Positions 1-9,393 of a stretch of 34,967 nucleotides of DNA are shown here, in pieces. Numbering within the stretch: the stretch's first letter is position 1; each line of letters opens with the position of its first letter. Location: contig NZ_JABKKE010000023.1 of assembly GCF_013166575.1 (NCBI RefSeq), positions 1 to 34,967 of the forward strand, written 5' to 3'. The notes under the pieces are model-generated. The model was not told where the DNA came from, ran no database searches, and was given only the letters and a program-made list of their open reading frames with translations. Source of the DNA: Xylanibacter rodentium (lineage in GTDB: Bacteria > Bacteroidota > Bacteroidia > Bacteroidales > Bacteroidaceae). The position numbers and the translations under genes were made by a program.

Positions 1-3000
1 ACCTATCGTAAAGGCACGTCCACCGGAGGTCGCTCCTGAAAGCGCGAGCATACCATCCAGCGATGTAACACCGTCAACATAGCCAACGGTATTATACCCT
101 TCCGAAACAATATTACCTATCAAGGAATTTACTCCACCCCATGTCCATTTGTTCAAAATCTGCCAAACATTCCCTCTAAACATACCCATGTCTATTTTCC
201 ATGAATTTACGGTTCTCTTCCAGTTATACTGACTCACATTAAAACCATGATTGAAAATATTGCCAACAAAATCAGTAACGGCATTGAATATTGTAAACAA
301 AAAGAACTCACCATCAGGGTCATTATATTTCAAAGGATTATTCATAGCATAAGTATACCGATTGAAATTTTGAGACATTTCCGGCATCTGGATATAAGGA
401 TCGGGAGACAATAAACGCCCTAATACAGGATCATATAATCTGGCATTCATATTGATAAGTCCGAACAGAACAAGATGTTCGTGCCCGGTATATCCTCTCC
501 CTAAGAACAATTCTGGTTCCTGTCCCTGTTGGTAGACCTGTTGAGTAACAGGATTCCTCAAACGTCCCCAGGCATCATAGCTCAATTCCTGAACTACAGT
601 TCCATCTGAAGCCACAACATGTGTTATGCTACCCAAATAGTCTCGAAGGATATAGTATACCCCCGATGAAGATTCGTCCTTTACATATACCGCTGCCGCA
701 TTGTAATAATCACCAAACAAATAAAGTTTTTCCTTTGATGAATATGAGGTTTGATCCAGCTCATAACAATTTCCCAAATAATAACGGGTCAATATGTTAT
801 CTCCGTTTCGAGATAAATTCATCTTTACACGTTCATACTCCCCATTATAGTTAAATGTTGCAGTACAATTGTCATAACATATTGATATCGGACGCATGAA
901 AGAAGCATAAGTAACTTTTTGGTTACAAACCAGCGGAACGTCACTACCCGACAATGTCATTCCGGAAACCGCATAAGGCTTTTGTGGAAATGTATATTCA
1001 AAAGTTCCTATATCACTTTTACAAGTAATATTACCTTTTACATCATACTGTGTCACTTTATCTGCATACGATGTCAATCTGTTCAAATTATCATAACCGA
1101 ATTTTTCCGTAAGTCCTCTTGTCATATCTTTTCTTGATGACAGATTGGATGTCGTTACATCAAATACATACGAAAAATTCTGTAAACCGACTGACTGTCC
1201 GTTTGCACTTCTACCTGAGGGGAATCCATAAGCCGTAAAATCATATTTACGTGTTATTCTGCCTGTAACCACTTCCGTAGGCTGTCGGAACGAGTTTTCT
1301 TTAGACAACTTGAATACTGTTGTTGTTCCATTTAATTTGGCTTCGCTCAAATAACCGTTTGAATAAATATAATTTTCTGTAGCCAAAACACCCGATAGAG
1401 TTCTGTATTTTATTGTGTTTACATTACCATCCGCATAGGTATACTCTTTCTGCAACCACTTGCCATCAACAGCATTTTCTTTACAAACAGTCAACCTGCC
1501 ATAAACATCATAAGAAAATGATTTCGACGTTCCATTGTCTGTAGAGATTCCTGTAAGTTCGCCAATATCATTATACTCATAGGAAGTCACAAATTCAGGA
1601 GTAATGGTCTTTACCACTCTGTTATATGAATCATATTCATTTTGGATGATATCACCGTCAGGATATTTTTCTTTTGCCAAATTTCCTGCTGCATCATATT
1701 CATATGATATAGTTCCCCAACTCGGGTCAACCAAACTTGTTTGTCTTCTGTACTCGTCATAGCCAAATGAAGTTACGACATTTCCCGGAGCCACAATAGA
1801 AGAAAGCTGTCCGTCTGCTGACAAATTATAAGTTACAGTTCCAGCAGAATCTTTAACAGAAATCAAATTATCTTGTGCATCATATTCCTTTGTTACAGAA
1901 ATATTATCAGCAACAGTTGTCACTGTGTTTTCTTTATAACTATATACTGTCTTTTTACCTGAAGCCTCTGTACAAGACAAAATACGGTCATAAGCATCAT
2001 AAGCATACGTATTCCATAATGACGCTGCTTTTCCGGTAAACGGTAACGATACTTTTTCCAAATTACCGTAAGAATCATATAGTTTATCAATACTTATTAC
2101 AGAACCGTCAAATCGTATTTCACTATTTCTTACTTCCCTATTCAAAGCATCATAAACATCTATTGTTGACCGCTGATCTGTATTGATACGAGTAATGGAA
2201 TAAAGTCCATCAGGCCCTGTCGACGACCAGGCATACTGGATTTTTTCTGTCGTACCATCAGGGTAGGTCACGGATATCTTACGTCCAAAAGAATCATAAT
2301 CAAATCTCGTTAGATTTTTTTTATGGTCTTCTATTACCAGTAGTCTGCCAAACATATCATACCAAAATTTCTTTGTCAACTCCATTGGACTTGTGATTGC
2401 ATAAATACGTCCATTAGAATCATACTCGTATACCGTTTTTAATTCATCAGAAGATGTGTATTTTTTTACAATTTCAGATATAGGATTTCCATAACGGTCA
2501 TATTGGTATGTTTGCACTTCAACCTGTTTACCATTCTTATAGTAAGCTCTAACATTAAACAAACGTAAACGTGAAGAATAATCAAGAAGGCACATTCGTT
2601 CTGTATATGAGGAACCGTCACGTGTCACCGTGACAAGCTGATTTGTCAAGAATCCAAGATTATATCCGTCATCCACTTCCGGATTCGACGAATAAGTGTT
2701 GGACTTATGTACAGTTATATTTCCTGTATAAGATGTGCTTTCTTCTGTTGGATAACCATAATCATCATATTCATAAGAAGTGGTGGCTGAGACATTCTTA
2801 AGCAAATCAGTCTCCACCTTAGCTTTTAAACGGATCCTCGCTATTTTGTTTGACAGTGTTTTTATGTCATAAGTATATGACCTCTCGTAAGTTGGAGATT
2901 CTTCCTTTGTCAATACACAATAACGATACGGGCTATAAGTTTTATTTGTAAATTGTTCTCTTTTATCACAAATACCCATCATTTCAAATCCACAAAAGCC

Positions 3001-5298
3001 AAGCCCTTGTTGATGGAAAACAGCATTCTTATATTGAAATCTGTCATTTTCTATTCTATTACCATTTATATATGTCTCAGATGATGCTATAACAGGTAAT
3101 GGCTCCAATATATTCACATAAGGAAAAACAGCATTTGACCCTTGCGTATATAAACCACCTCTATCATCGTTAATAAAACGGTATTCATTCTTTTCAACTA
3201 CTCCAAAACTATTTATCATACCTGTAACCATAACATCTTTACCATCATCACGAGAGAATGAATATTTTGTCACAATATCCTTATTCAAACTTACCAACTG
3301 TGTAGAATTATTGCAAGTATTAATATTTGCAGGTACAATAATTGATTTGGAAGACGGGAATTTTGTATAAAATATATCATTACCAACCTTATTGTTACTT
3401 ACAAGATATGTATAAAAACCATCTGTATCGTATTTGATTAGGTCAGTCTTTCCATCTCCGTTGACATCTTGTACAATGAAGCCGTTATCATCGGCATTAC
3501 TATTATACGGTCCAACAAAACTTGAATAATCGAATTCTCCATTTCCTTTAGAATTATACATAAACCAGAGATTATCGTTAGTAGAAGTATTTGGAGGAGA
3601 AAGCAACAAATCCATAAGTCCATCTCCATTAAATTCTCCCAATATCACATCTCGATTGATCAAATTAGTTTTTTTCAAATTGGTATAGGTTGCCACCTTT
3701 CTTGCTGTCAATACATCTTTAACTACATCAAACGTATAAATATTTGTCCCATTTTCATTAATATGACATATATCTGTTTTGCCGTCACCATCATAATCCA
3801 TTACCATCAATCGGTCTGTTTTGTTCATTGCTTCTTCAGGGTCAGTTTGATCTGTACCTAAAAATTCAACATTATACGCCAATAAATGGTCCTGATACAA
3901 AATTCTATCATTGGCTAAATCAAAAATATAACATATGGAAGGTTTGTTTGTATCACCAAACGGCTGATGCACGGAAACAGCGAGCACTTCCATCTTACCA
4001 TCACCATTAAAATCACCTGTATAATAAAACTTCGGTTGTATACTCTTTCCGCCATCGGCATCAGTATATACTGTAGAAAAATTATACGTTCTTGTATAGT
4101 TTAAAGGAATTCCCATATAATGGGTATTATAAACAGCAAATGTTATTTGATCTGTATTGTTGACAACAGAATTGTTTATTTTTACAACACACTCCTCACG
4201 GTTCCCTTCTATATCCATACATAGAATATCAACAAAGCCTTTCTCTGTCAGAAGATTACGCACAGGAGCCACCATACGATCCTTCAAGTTTGTGAACAAG
4301 AATATTTTTTCATCCCCCGTAAATAAATTGTCGAATCTTTTTTGAGAATGGCGAAACGCTGTATGATGACGATGATGTTTCCAATAAGGATTCAAATTAG
4401 GTAGACATATCAATCCTTCTGATCCATTATCATAGTCAAACCTACCTTTTAACAGTTTTATATTATTGGGAGTCTCTGCAACATAATGTTCCAATAAATT
4501 TGTATTGCTATTTGTATAAAATGAGACTGTTTGCCCGTCACCATAATAAAAACATAACGGATTATAAGATTTTTCAGAAGCGATATAGTCAACCTGTTTC
4601 AATAACGAAACAGAATTCCGGGTCAAATAACTCAATTTATATGTACCCAATGCTACGCCCTTAAGCTTACACACAATACTTTCCAACAACTCTGATCCGT
4701 TTATCTTCAGACCTCCGCTATATGACAATAACGGGTCTTGGCGAGTAGTATATTTAAATTCTACAGAGACGTTATTATAAGATATATTCTTTATATTAAA
4801 ATGATTATTTGAATATGAATATGTATAACTAATTTTGTTGCCATTCAGATCAGTTAAAGAAATCATCGGATAAAACAAATAATTATGCGTTCTTGATGTA
4901 CTACCGAATATTCCTTTAGTACCATCAGGATAGTAAACTTCAAAATACTTCATTAGATTTTCTTTCATATTTATATACCCGACGACTTTGATATTTCCTT
5001 GTTCTGATTCGTATTGGATATAGGCATTCGTCCTTTCTGTTTTAATCAATCTGATACCATTTAACAGAAAAGAATCACTATTATCCATAATAACGCCTTG
5101 AGACTTCCCATCATAATACATAGACTTTCCACTACGTGAAATCATCGGCAATCCGGATATCGTCCACCCCATACCACACACGGAATTACCTTGTTGGCTA
5201 TTATATACCAATGACAAACTGGGTTGAAAATTTTTCATGCCCGGATATAATTCTATAGGTATTTCATAAGTCCGTGCGCCTGTAGGTGAGTATCCTTT
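1..5298 (-). CDS. Giant SpvB/FG-GAP/RHS-repeat protein, main reading frame (frameshifted start, C-terminus beyond window)
   Basis: I read this frame triplet by triplet from 5298 to base 1 and found no stop, so at least 1,766 codons are open. Order of parts: an SpvB-like N-terminal segment (ARTYEIPIELYPG, SLVYNSQQGNSVCGMGW, then ISGLPMISR) near 5280-5100; calcium-binding FG-GAP/VCBS-type loops such as DVNGDGKTDL, DYDGDG, GEFNGDGLMD and GDFNGDGKME between about 4020 and 3430; YD repeats from about 2500 to 600; and an RHS core (NARLYDPVLGRLLSPDP, then NPLKYNDPDGE) at about 450-310. Families of this type form large exported shells or filaments. About 100 residues after the core are visible and no toxin motif is seen in them. 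The frame has no start codon ahead of its conserved N-terminus. Its beginning lies in the fragment at 5264-5620, one base out of phase. It is the last gene of the operon led by the 6047-7363 gene. Confidence 0.9.
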
Positions 5299-5620
5299 TT
5301 ATAACTATTTGCCCCACCTCCTTGGACTTGTCCAAATCAACGGCGTTCGGTACATTATAACCAGATACAGGATAGCGTTGTGACGATGTGTCCGTATTAA
5401 CGATTTGTCCCAATAAAGTTGTATCTGTTTCCTGTACAGTCACAGGAGGATACAAATTAGCCAAAATGGAATCTTCGTATTCTTCATACTGTTCATCCGT
5501 CCAATCTTTAAACATGTCATCATCTTCAATGCCGTCAGTCTCTTCAAGCACAGTGGCCTCCACTTGAACATTACATGTAAACAATATACAGATGAAATAC
5601 AAAAACCTTTTCATAGACAT
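5264..5620 (-). CDS. N-terminal fragment of the RHS/SpvB protein (signal peptide plus acidic linker), separated by a frameshift
   Basis: The piece carries a signal peptide (MSMKRFLYFICILFTCNVQVEA) followed by an acidic stretch (EETDGIEDDDMFKDW) and then DLDKSKEVGQIVIK. It should continue into GYSPTGARTYEIPIE, the typical SpvB opening, but that sequence lies in the next frame. The switch falls at a run of five A (5296-5300). Removing one A joins the frames as IVIK-GYSPTGARTYE. As read, this frame runs on for a few unrelated residues and stops at 5264. I chose the ATG at 5620 because it sits directly before the hydrophobic segment; an upstream ATG at 5659 and one at 5614 are alternatives. The fragment and the 1-5298 frame are best treated as one gene of more than 1,870 codons. 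The break may be real inactivation, phase variation or a sequencing error. Confidence 0.8.
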   Translation of the reverse strand: MSMKRFLYFICILFTCNVQVEATVLEETDGIEDDDMFKDWTDEQYEEYEDSILANLYPPVTVQETDTTLLGQIVNTDTSSQRYPVSGYNVPNAVDLDKSKEVGQIVIKRILTYRRTDL

Positions 5621-5697
5621 TATCAATTTTTTTTGTGTGTACATTCTATATTTCCTCAAAACAGTATAAGAATTCTCTGTATCTGCTGATTGAAAAT

Positions 5698-6039
5698 TTA
5701 TTTATACACTACTGTTACTTCTATTCTATTCCCATTTGGGTCATAATCGTATTTATATGATTTTACAGGTCTACCGACAAACAGAGAACCACCTTTGGCC
5801 ACTTCAAATTCACCTTCAAGAGATACATATTTTGGAGCCGCCAACATAAGAAATCCATTATCAGTAACAAACACATCCTTGACATGCAGCGTATCATTTC
5901 CTGTTACCGCCACACTCGCTGAAACGACCTTATCTACATAAGATTCTACATCTTTTACATTTTGTGACAATACGGAAACACCACCGCATATCGTCAGTAG
6001 CGCGACACAACAAATTCTTTTTAATTCAAAATAATCCAT
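5698..6039 (-). CDS. Small exported protein ending in an RHS-like YD motif, encoded before the RHS gene
   Basis: This is a 113-residue protein with a hydrophobic N-terminal segment (about residues 11-25, ending near SQN) that looks like a signal peptide. The middle (VFVTDNGFLMLAAPKYVSLE, then GEFEVAKGGSLFVG) resembles the short beta-rich segments found at the end of many exported Bacteroidales proteins. The last 15 residues contain YKYDYDPNGNRIEV, which matches the YD repeat of RHS proteins, although the protein has only one such repeat. It starts 7 bases after the stop of the upstream T9SS gene and ends shortly before the RHS gene, so the three are probably co-transcribed. I do not recognise a named family. 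A role as a partner or periplasmic cap of the RHS protein is inference from position and motif only. Confidence 0.8.
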   Translation of the reverse strand: MDYFELKRICCVALLTICGGVSVLSQNVKDVESYVDKVVSASVAVTGNDTLHVKDVFVTDNGFLMLAAPKYVSLEGEFEVAKGGSLFVGRPVKSYKYDYDPNGNRIEVTVVYK

Positions 6040-6046
6040 AATACTA

Positions 6047-7363
6047 CTACTTTGTCAGTATCATCTTTCTCGTATTCACCAACTTGCCGTCCGCTATCAG
6101 ACTGTACAGGTACATTCCGGCTGTCAGTCCCTCAGCCGTCACCGATACTGTCACCTCGCCGCGGTCATGTATCACCTCACTGCGTATCTGCTTGCCGCTC
6201 ATGTCGTAGACGCAAAGCATGGCGTCGGTCACCGTCTCGGGAATGAACATACGCACAGCTGTCGCGTCAACAAACGGATTGGGATCGTTCTGCAAGAGCG
6301 ACGCTACGGAAGACGACACCGTGCCGCCAACACCCGAAGTACCGCCATTTCCAACAGAAGAATCACTCTTAGGAACTGACATCATACGGCTGCCGATATT
6401 GCCACCCTGAAGAGATACTATCTGCGCCCGAAGCTCCTTTATAGACTCGACAAGCAAAGGAATCATCTCTATATAGTTTATCACTTTCGTCCCGTCATCT
6501 TTGGTATACACCAAATCCGGATATACAGCCTCGACTTCGTCCACCGACAGGGCGTAATGTTTCTTATTGTCATACTGTAACTCCATGGAAGTATAATCAA
6601 CTGCAACCAGCGTAGAGTCCAAACCCGGTCGATTTACATAATCCCCAAGGCCATCTTCTGGCAGTTCACCCACTATGGGCACAAACGTGGAAAGATTCTC
6701 GGAAACAGCAGGCATGATGCCACCGGCTGCGGAACCGGAATTGGAATGGGAATCTGACAACGGGATACCATGTGAAATACCCAAAGGTACATACTCCTCA
6801 AGCGAAGGGCAGGTTAGTATACCGTCAATGATTCCCCTGACAGTTAGATTGCCGCGCACAGACACCTTGCCGTTGAAGTAGCCGGCATAGCGGTCTTTCA
6901 GTTTGCGGCCGTTCTCTTTCTCGTATATAGTTCCATATACTGCGGCACCGTTGCCCTTGCCCACAATACGCCCGAACACACCATAGTTCCAGCCCGATGT
7001 AGCATTGCCCGCCGTACCCATCACACCGAAAGCACGGCCTACATTATTATCAATACCATCTGAAGATGTGGCATTGCCGCTGACACCGACAAACATTTTC
7101 CCGCTTGCGGTTACCACACTCGACATGTTGCCACCATAAAGCCACGTGCCGCTACCGCCCATTGCCTGACTGAAGATTCCGCTGCGGTTGTCTCTCAGAT
7201 AAAAACTGTACGTGCTGTCGCCAACTCCAGACATCGTAAAACGAGAAAGAGGGACACCGGTAGACAAGCCCATGGAGACATTGCCGTTGCTGTGAACCTT
7301 GAACTGCGGAAAAGCCGCTACACACTGAAAGGTAAAGACTAAAATCAAAAACAGGTTTTTCAT
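6047..7363 (-). CDS. T9SS-exported protein with S74-chaperone-like segment (head copy 1)
   Basis: The 438-residue protein has a signal peptide (to about FPQ, residue 20). A Gly/Ser/Asn-rich region with phage tail-fibre character follows (residues 21-180; for example NYGVFGRIVGKGNGAAVYG and GYFNGKVSVRGNLTVRG). Next come a variable segment (about 180-255), a segment like the C-terminal half of the peptidase S74 intramolecular chaperone (HYALSVDEVEAVYPDLVYT ... NYIEMIPLLVESIKEL), a Gly/Ser linker, and a T9SS type A sorting domain (QNDPNPFVDATAV ... GMYLYSLIADGKLVNTRKM). I see no S74 catalytic Ser-Lys signature, so autoproteolysis is not supported. Start: ATG directly before the signal peptide. 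It is the first gene of an operon with the 113-residue protein and the RHS gene. A close paralogue lies at 11704-12987 with the same leader. Confidence 0.88.
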   Translation of the reverse strand: MKNLFLILVFTFQCVAAFPQFKVHSNGNVSMGLSTGVPLSRFTMSGVGDSTYSFYLRDNRSGIFSQAMGGSGTWLYGGNMSSVVTASGKMFVGVSGNATSSDGIDNNVGRAFGVMGTAGNATSGWNYGVFGRIVGKGNGAAVYGTIYEKENGRKLKDRYAGYFNGKVSVRGNLTVRGIIDGILTCPSLEEYVPLGISHGIPLSDSHSNSGSAAGGIMPAVSENLSTFVPIVGELPEDGLGDYVNRPGLDSTLVAVDYTSMELQYDNKKHYALSVDEVEAVYPDLVYTKDDGTKVINYIEMIPLLVESIKELRAQIVSLQGGNIGSRMMSVPKSDSSVGNGGTSGVGGTVSSSVASLLQNDPNPFVDATAVRMFIPETVTDAMLCVYDMSGKQIRSEVIHDRGEVTVSVTAEGLTAGMYLYSLIADGKLVNTRKMILTK

Positions 7364-7412
7364 AGTTTTTTTGGTTTAATGGGTTCATACTCATGCGCGT
7401 TCTCTCGCCATG

Positions 7413-7439
7413 GCAAAGCTGAAACAAGTTTCACTCTGC
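7413..7439 (-). promoter_or_regulatory. Leader hairpin (imperfect palindrome), copy 1
   Basis: Read on the minus strand, GCAGAG-TGAAAC-TT-GTTTCA-G-CTTTGC can fold into two 6-bp stems with a bulged G. The last arm has one G-T (G-U in RNA) pair compared with copy 2. It lies between the TATATTTG promoter box and the start codon, so it should be in the 5' untranslated RNA. Function unknown. Confidence 0.65.
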
Positions 7440-7483
7440 TTATTTGGCATAACGAAAACGTCAGCATTTCTTTTATATCGTGA

Positions 7484-7491
7484 CAAATATA
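7484..7491 (-). promoter_or_regulatory. -7 promoter box TATATTTG for the 6047-7363 operon
   Basis: It matches the Bacteroidetes primary-sigma -7 consensus TAnnTTTG about 120 bases upstream of the start codon and is identical in the second leader copy (13109-13116). No clear TTTG -33 element is visible at the usual spacing. Confidence 0.6.
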
Positions 7492-7587
7492 ACAATTATA
7501 ACGACAGATTATAACTTTTTAAGTAAAACATTAACTATATTTAACCTCGAAATAAAGATACTTTTTATATATTGGCCACACAAACAA

Positions 7588-7636
7588 GGCATGCGGAAGC
7601 AACAGCCACAATTACCGGCCGTCACTCCCGCATGCC
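7588..7636 (-). terminator. Possible terminator after the HU/smalltalk pair
   Basis: GGCATGCGG at 7588-7596 and CCGCATGCC at 7628-7636 form a perfect 9-bp stem with a 31-base loop, just after the smalltalk stop. On the minus strand it is followed by TTGTTTGTGTGG, only moderately T-rich, so termination is uncertain. Confidence 0.4.
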
Positions 7637-7663
7637 ATCATCGCATTATCTCTGCCGTCACCG

Positions 7664-7762
7664 TCAGGCCATCGCCTGAACCGCCCCCGTGGCACCGAGA
7701 ACCGCCGTTGCCACTGCTATCAATACTTTAAGTATCAATGACAAATTGAACTTATTTTTCAT
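7664..7762 (-). CDS. Smalltalk-type short membrane peptide (32 residues)
   Basis: The ATG at 7762 opens a 32-codon frame: a short polar start (MKNKFNLSLILK), a hydrophobic Ala/Val/Leu/Gly stretch (VLIAVATAVLGATGAV) and a stop after QAMA. Length, composition and position directly downstream of an HU-like gene match the 'smalltalk' family of Bacteroidetes peptides, known to me by that context. In many genomes an N-acetylmuramoyl-L-alanine amidase follows; here none does, and the next gene downstream is the T9SS head protein. The gap to the HU gene is 42 bases, so the two are probably one transcript. Function in the family is unknown. The hydrophobic segment could be one membrane helix. Confidence 0.75.
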   Translation of the reverse strand: MKNKFNLSLILKVLIAVATAVLGATGAVQAMA

Positions 7763-7804
7763 CGAATATGGATATTAAATAATTGTTTACTATGCGACCC
7801 TTTT

Positions 7805-8275
7805 TCAGGCCCCGACCTCAGTCCCACTTCCGGGCTCATCGGTACCGGTGCCACCCTTCTCCACCGCGTTCGCAGGAAGCTCAGCCACACGGCATCCGTC
7901 GAGGAACGAGCGTATCCTGCGGCCAGTAGCGTCGATGCGAAGCTCAGGCTGGAATATCACATGCACACCCTTCACGTTCTGCTTGACGCTGAAATCGCCC
8001 GCGCTGTCGCTGCCCATGGTGCTCAAGCCTATCTTGAAAGCACCGAAACGGTCCAGTTTCACACGCTTGGAACTCTGAAGTTCCTTTTTCATCACGACAA
8101 CAAGTTCGCTAAGCACTGCAAGGATGTCCGCACGCTTAACCGTACAGTTGGCCTCTATCTCCGCGGCAAGGTCGTCGGTGGTCACCGTGCCGAGAGCAAC
8201 CGCACGGCCGTACCACTTCTTGTAATGATTGCTCTCCGAGTTGTTGTTCTGGTAAAGTCTGTAAAGCACTGCCAT
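7805..8275 (-). CDS. HU-family (HU-like/HIG) DNA-binding protein
   Basis: The 156-residue protein opens with YRLYQNNNSESNHYKKWYGRAVALGTVTTDDLAAEIEANCTVKRADI (positions about 5-51), the helical part of the HU/IHF fold as found in the Bacteroidetes HU-like family. RFGAFKIGLSTMGSD and VKGVHVIFQPE follow in the strand region. The C-terminal tail (about 125-156) is Gly/Glu/Thr-rich and probably disordered. Members bind DNA without strong sequence preference and shape the nucleoid; whether this one regulates neighbouring genes is unknown. The start is ATG at 8275, about 75 bases downstream of a TATCTTTG box. The smalltalk peptide gene follows. Confidence 0.88.
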   Translation of the reverse strand: MAVLYRLYQNNNSESNHYKKWYGRAVALGTVTTDDLAAEIEANCTVKRADILAVLSELVVVMKKELQSSKRVKLDRFGAFKIGLSTMGSDSAGDFSVKQNVKGVHVIFQPELRIDATGRRIRSFLDGCRVAELPANAVEKGGTGTDEPGSGTEVGA

Positions 8276-8349
8276 AATTCTCTTTCCTTTCTTTGTTTTT
8301 AATGGTTATAAATTATTGTTGAATCACTGTGTCTTTCCGGAAGACAATG

Positions 8350-8357
8350 CAAAGATA
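8350..8357 (-). promoter_or_regulatory. -7 promoter box TATCTTTG for the HU gene
   Basis: It is an exact TAnnTTTG match on the minus strand, 75 bases upstream of the HU start. The -33 side shows only a partial TTG (in ATTGGG). Confidence 0.6.
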
Positions 8358-8468
8358 CTACATTTTGATGCCCAATTCAAGCTTTATCAGGGTATACAAC
8401 GCTATATACATGACGGTATGACACAGCCTTGGAACCCGCAAAAGAACAGCAAGAAAGAAACACAAATC

Positions 8469-8501
8469 CCCGGAAAGCCCTTTATTTGCAGGCTTTCCGG
8501 G
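8469..8501 (-). terminator. Terminator-like hairpin after the 8563-9387 gene
   Basis: CCCGGAAAGCC (8469-8479) and GGCTTTCCGGG (8491-8501) form a perfect 11-bp stem with an 11-base loop. It lies about 60 bases past the stop at 8563, at the end of the operon that starts at 12987. The tail on the minus strand (GATTTGTGTTTC) is only weakly U-rich. Confidence 0.6.
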
Positions 8502-8562
8502 AATTTATGCACCGATTACAGCAGAGTCTTCTATCGTTTCTATTTTATACGGTTTTACTATT

Positions 8563-9387
8563 TCACTTCACCAAAACCTTGCGGCCGCCTTTTATATATA
8601 TTCCCCGGCGAGGTGTGCCAGTCACCTTGCGCCCGCTCAAATCGTAGAGCGAGGCATCTTCCGAAAGGGCCTTGTCCTTTTCCGACACTGCCACATCTTT
8701 GATGCCATCTGTTGACGCTAGGAAATCATCCGCCGTGAAAATACATACACCATCCTGAAAACACTTGACCATAGAACACCAATAGCCTTCACTACCTGAA
8801 ATTGGCCACCCGGGGTGCATATAACAGTCTTGTACGTTCGCGCCGATACCTTCCACCCAATAGCCAAGATTCCCAAATTTGTTCCCCAAGGTCAATTTGC
8901 GACGTTCAATCCCACAAACATTTATCGTCTCTTCATTCATAACCTCAAACATAAAGTATGTGTAACCATAAATGGAATTATGATATACCGAGTCACCGAC
9001 ATGTAAGTTAAAATCCATACAATGACAAAAGCATAGACTGTCATAATTTTCAGGATGAGAACCATATTCATAAATAACCCCTTCCTCTTCCAGATAAATT
9101 TTATAATGATGAGGCTCTTTGGGAACACCCAACGAATCACCTATCAAAAGTTTCTTTGCATGGTGTCCGTCCACTATTGTATCTTCTACAACTGTTTCTG
9201 TCCAATAAGTTGTATCTTTCTTATAGTAAAATCCAATAGAATCCCCATGGAGTTTATAATGATGGCGGGCCCAAAGCCACGACTTGCCATCTTCAAAAAA
9301 CTTGTTCTGCGAACTTGACTCCTGAGCCTTGGTCATGGTTGCAATAACACAAACCAGACTTATTAATATCAATTTAATGTGTTTCAT
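8563..9387 (-). CDS. Exported protein with short C-terminal sorting-type segment, function unknown
   Basis: This is a 274-residue protein with a signal peptide (MKHIKLILISLVCVIATMTKA). The body is rich in Tyr, His and acidic residues (GKSWLWARHHYK, EEGVIYEYGSHPENYDSLCF) and has several Cys residues that could form disulfides. The end (ASLYDLSGRKVTGTPRRGIY, then IKGGRKVLVK) matches the compact C-terminal segment of many exported Prevotella proteins and suggests T9SS export. No enzymatic motif was recognised. It starts 6 bases after the C25 peptidase stop, so it is the last gene of that operon and may be a companion of the peptidase; that link is inference. Confidence 0.8.
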   Translation of the reverse strand: MKHIKLILISLVCVIATMTKAQESSSQNKFFEDGKSWLWARHHYKLHGDSIGFYYKKDTTYWTETVVEDTIVDGHHAKKLLIGDSLGVPKEPHHYKIYLEEEGVIYEYGSHPENYDSLCFCHCMDFNLHVGDSVYHNSIYGYTYFMFEVMNEETINVCGIERRKLTLGNKFGNLGYWVEGIGANVQDCYMHPGWPISGSEGYWCSMVKCFQDGVCIFTADDFLASTDGIKDVAVSEKDKALSEDASLYDLSGRKVTGTPRRGIYIKGGRKVLVK

Positions 9388-9393
9388 AACTCT

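Larger units (their letters stand above)
7382..7560 (-). repeat. 179-bp duplicated promoter/leader, copy 1 (pairs with 13007-13185)
   Basis: The stretch upstream of the head gene is almost identical to 13007-13185, with equal length and only scattered substitutions. It contains a TATATTTG box, the leader palindrome and a six-codon mini-ORF (M-A-R-E-R-A-stop, 7411 down to 7391). Similarity stops abruptly beyond 7560, so the duplicated unit is leader plus head gene. Confidence 0.9.

Noticed and set aside
1..310. A toxin domain at the RHS C-terminus
   Set aside because: Only about 100 residues after the core are visible and none shows a catalytic motif. The real tip lies beyond the window. From memory, similar Bacteroidales RHS tips continue into a HEYGH-type segment, but this cannot be seen here.
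6047..7363. Autoproteolytic S74 peptidase
   Set aside because: Only the C-terminal part of the chaperone pattern is recognisable, and no Ser-Lys catalytic signature is visible.
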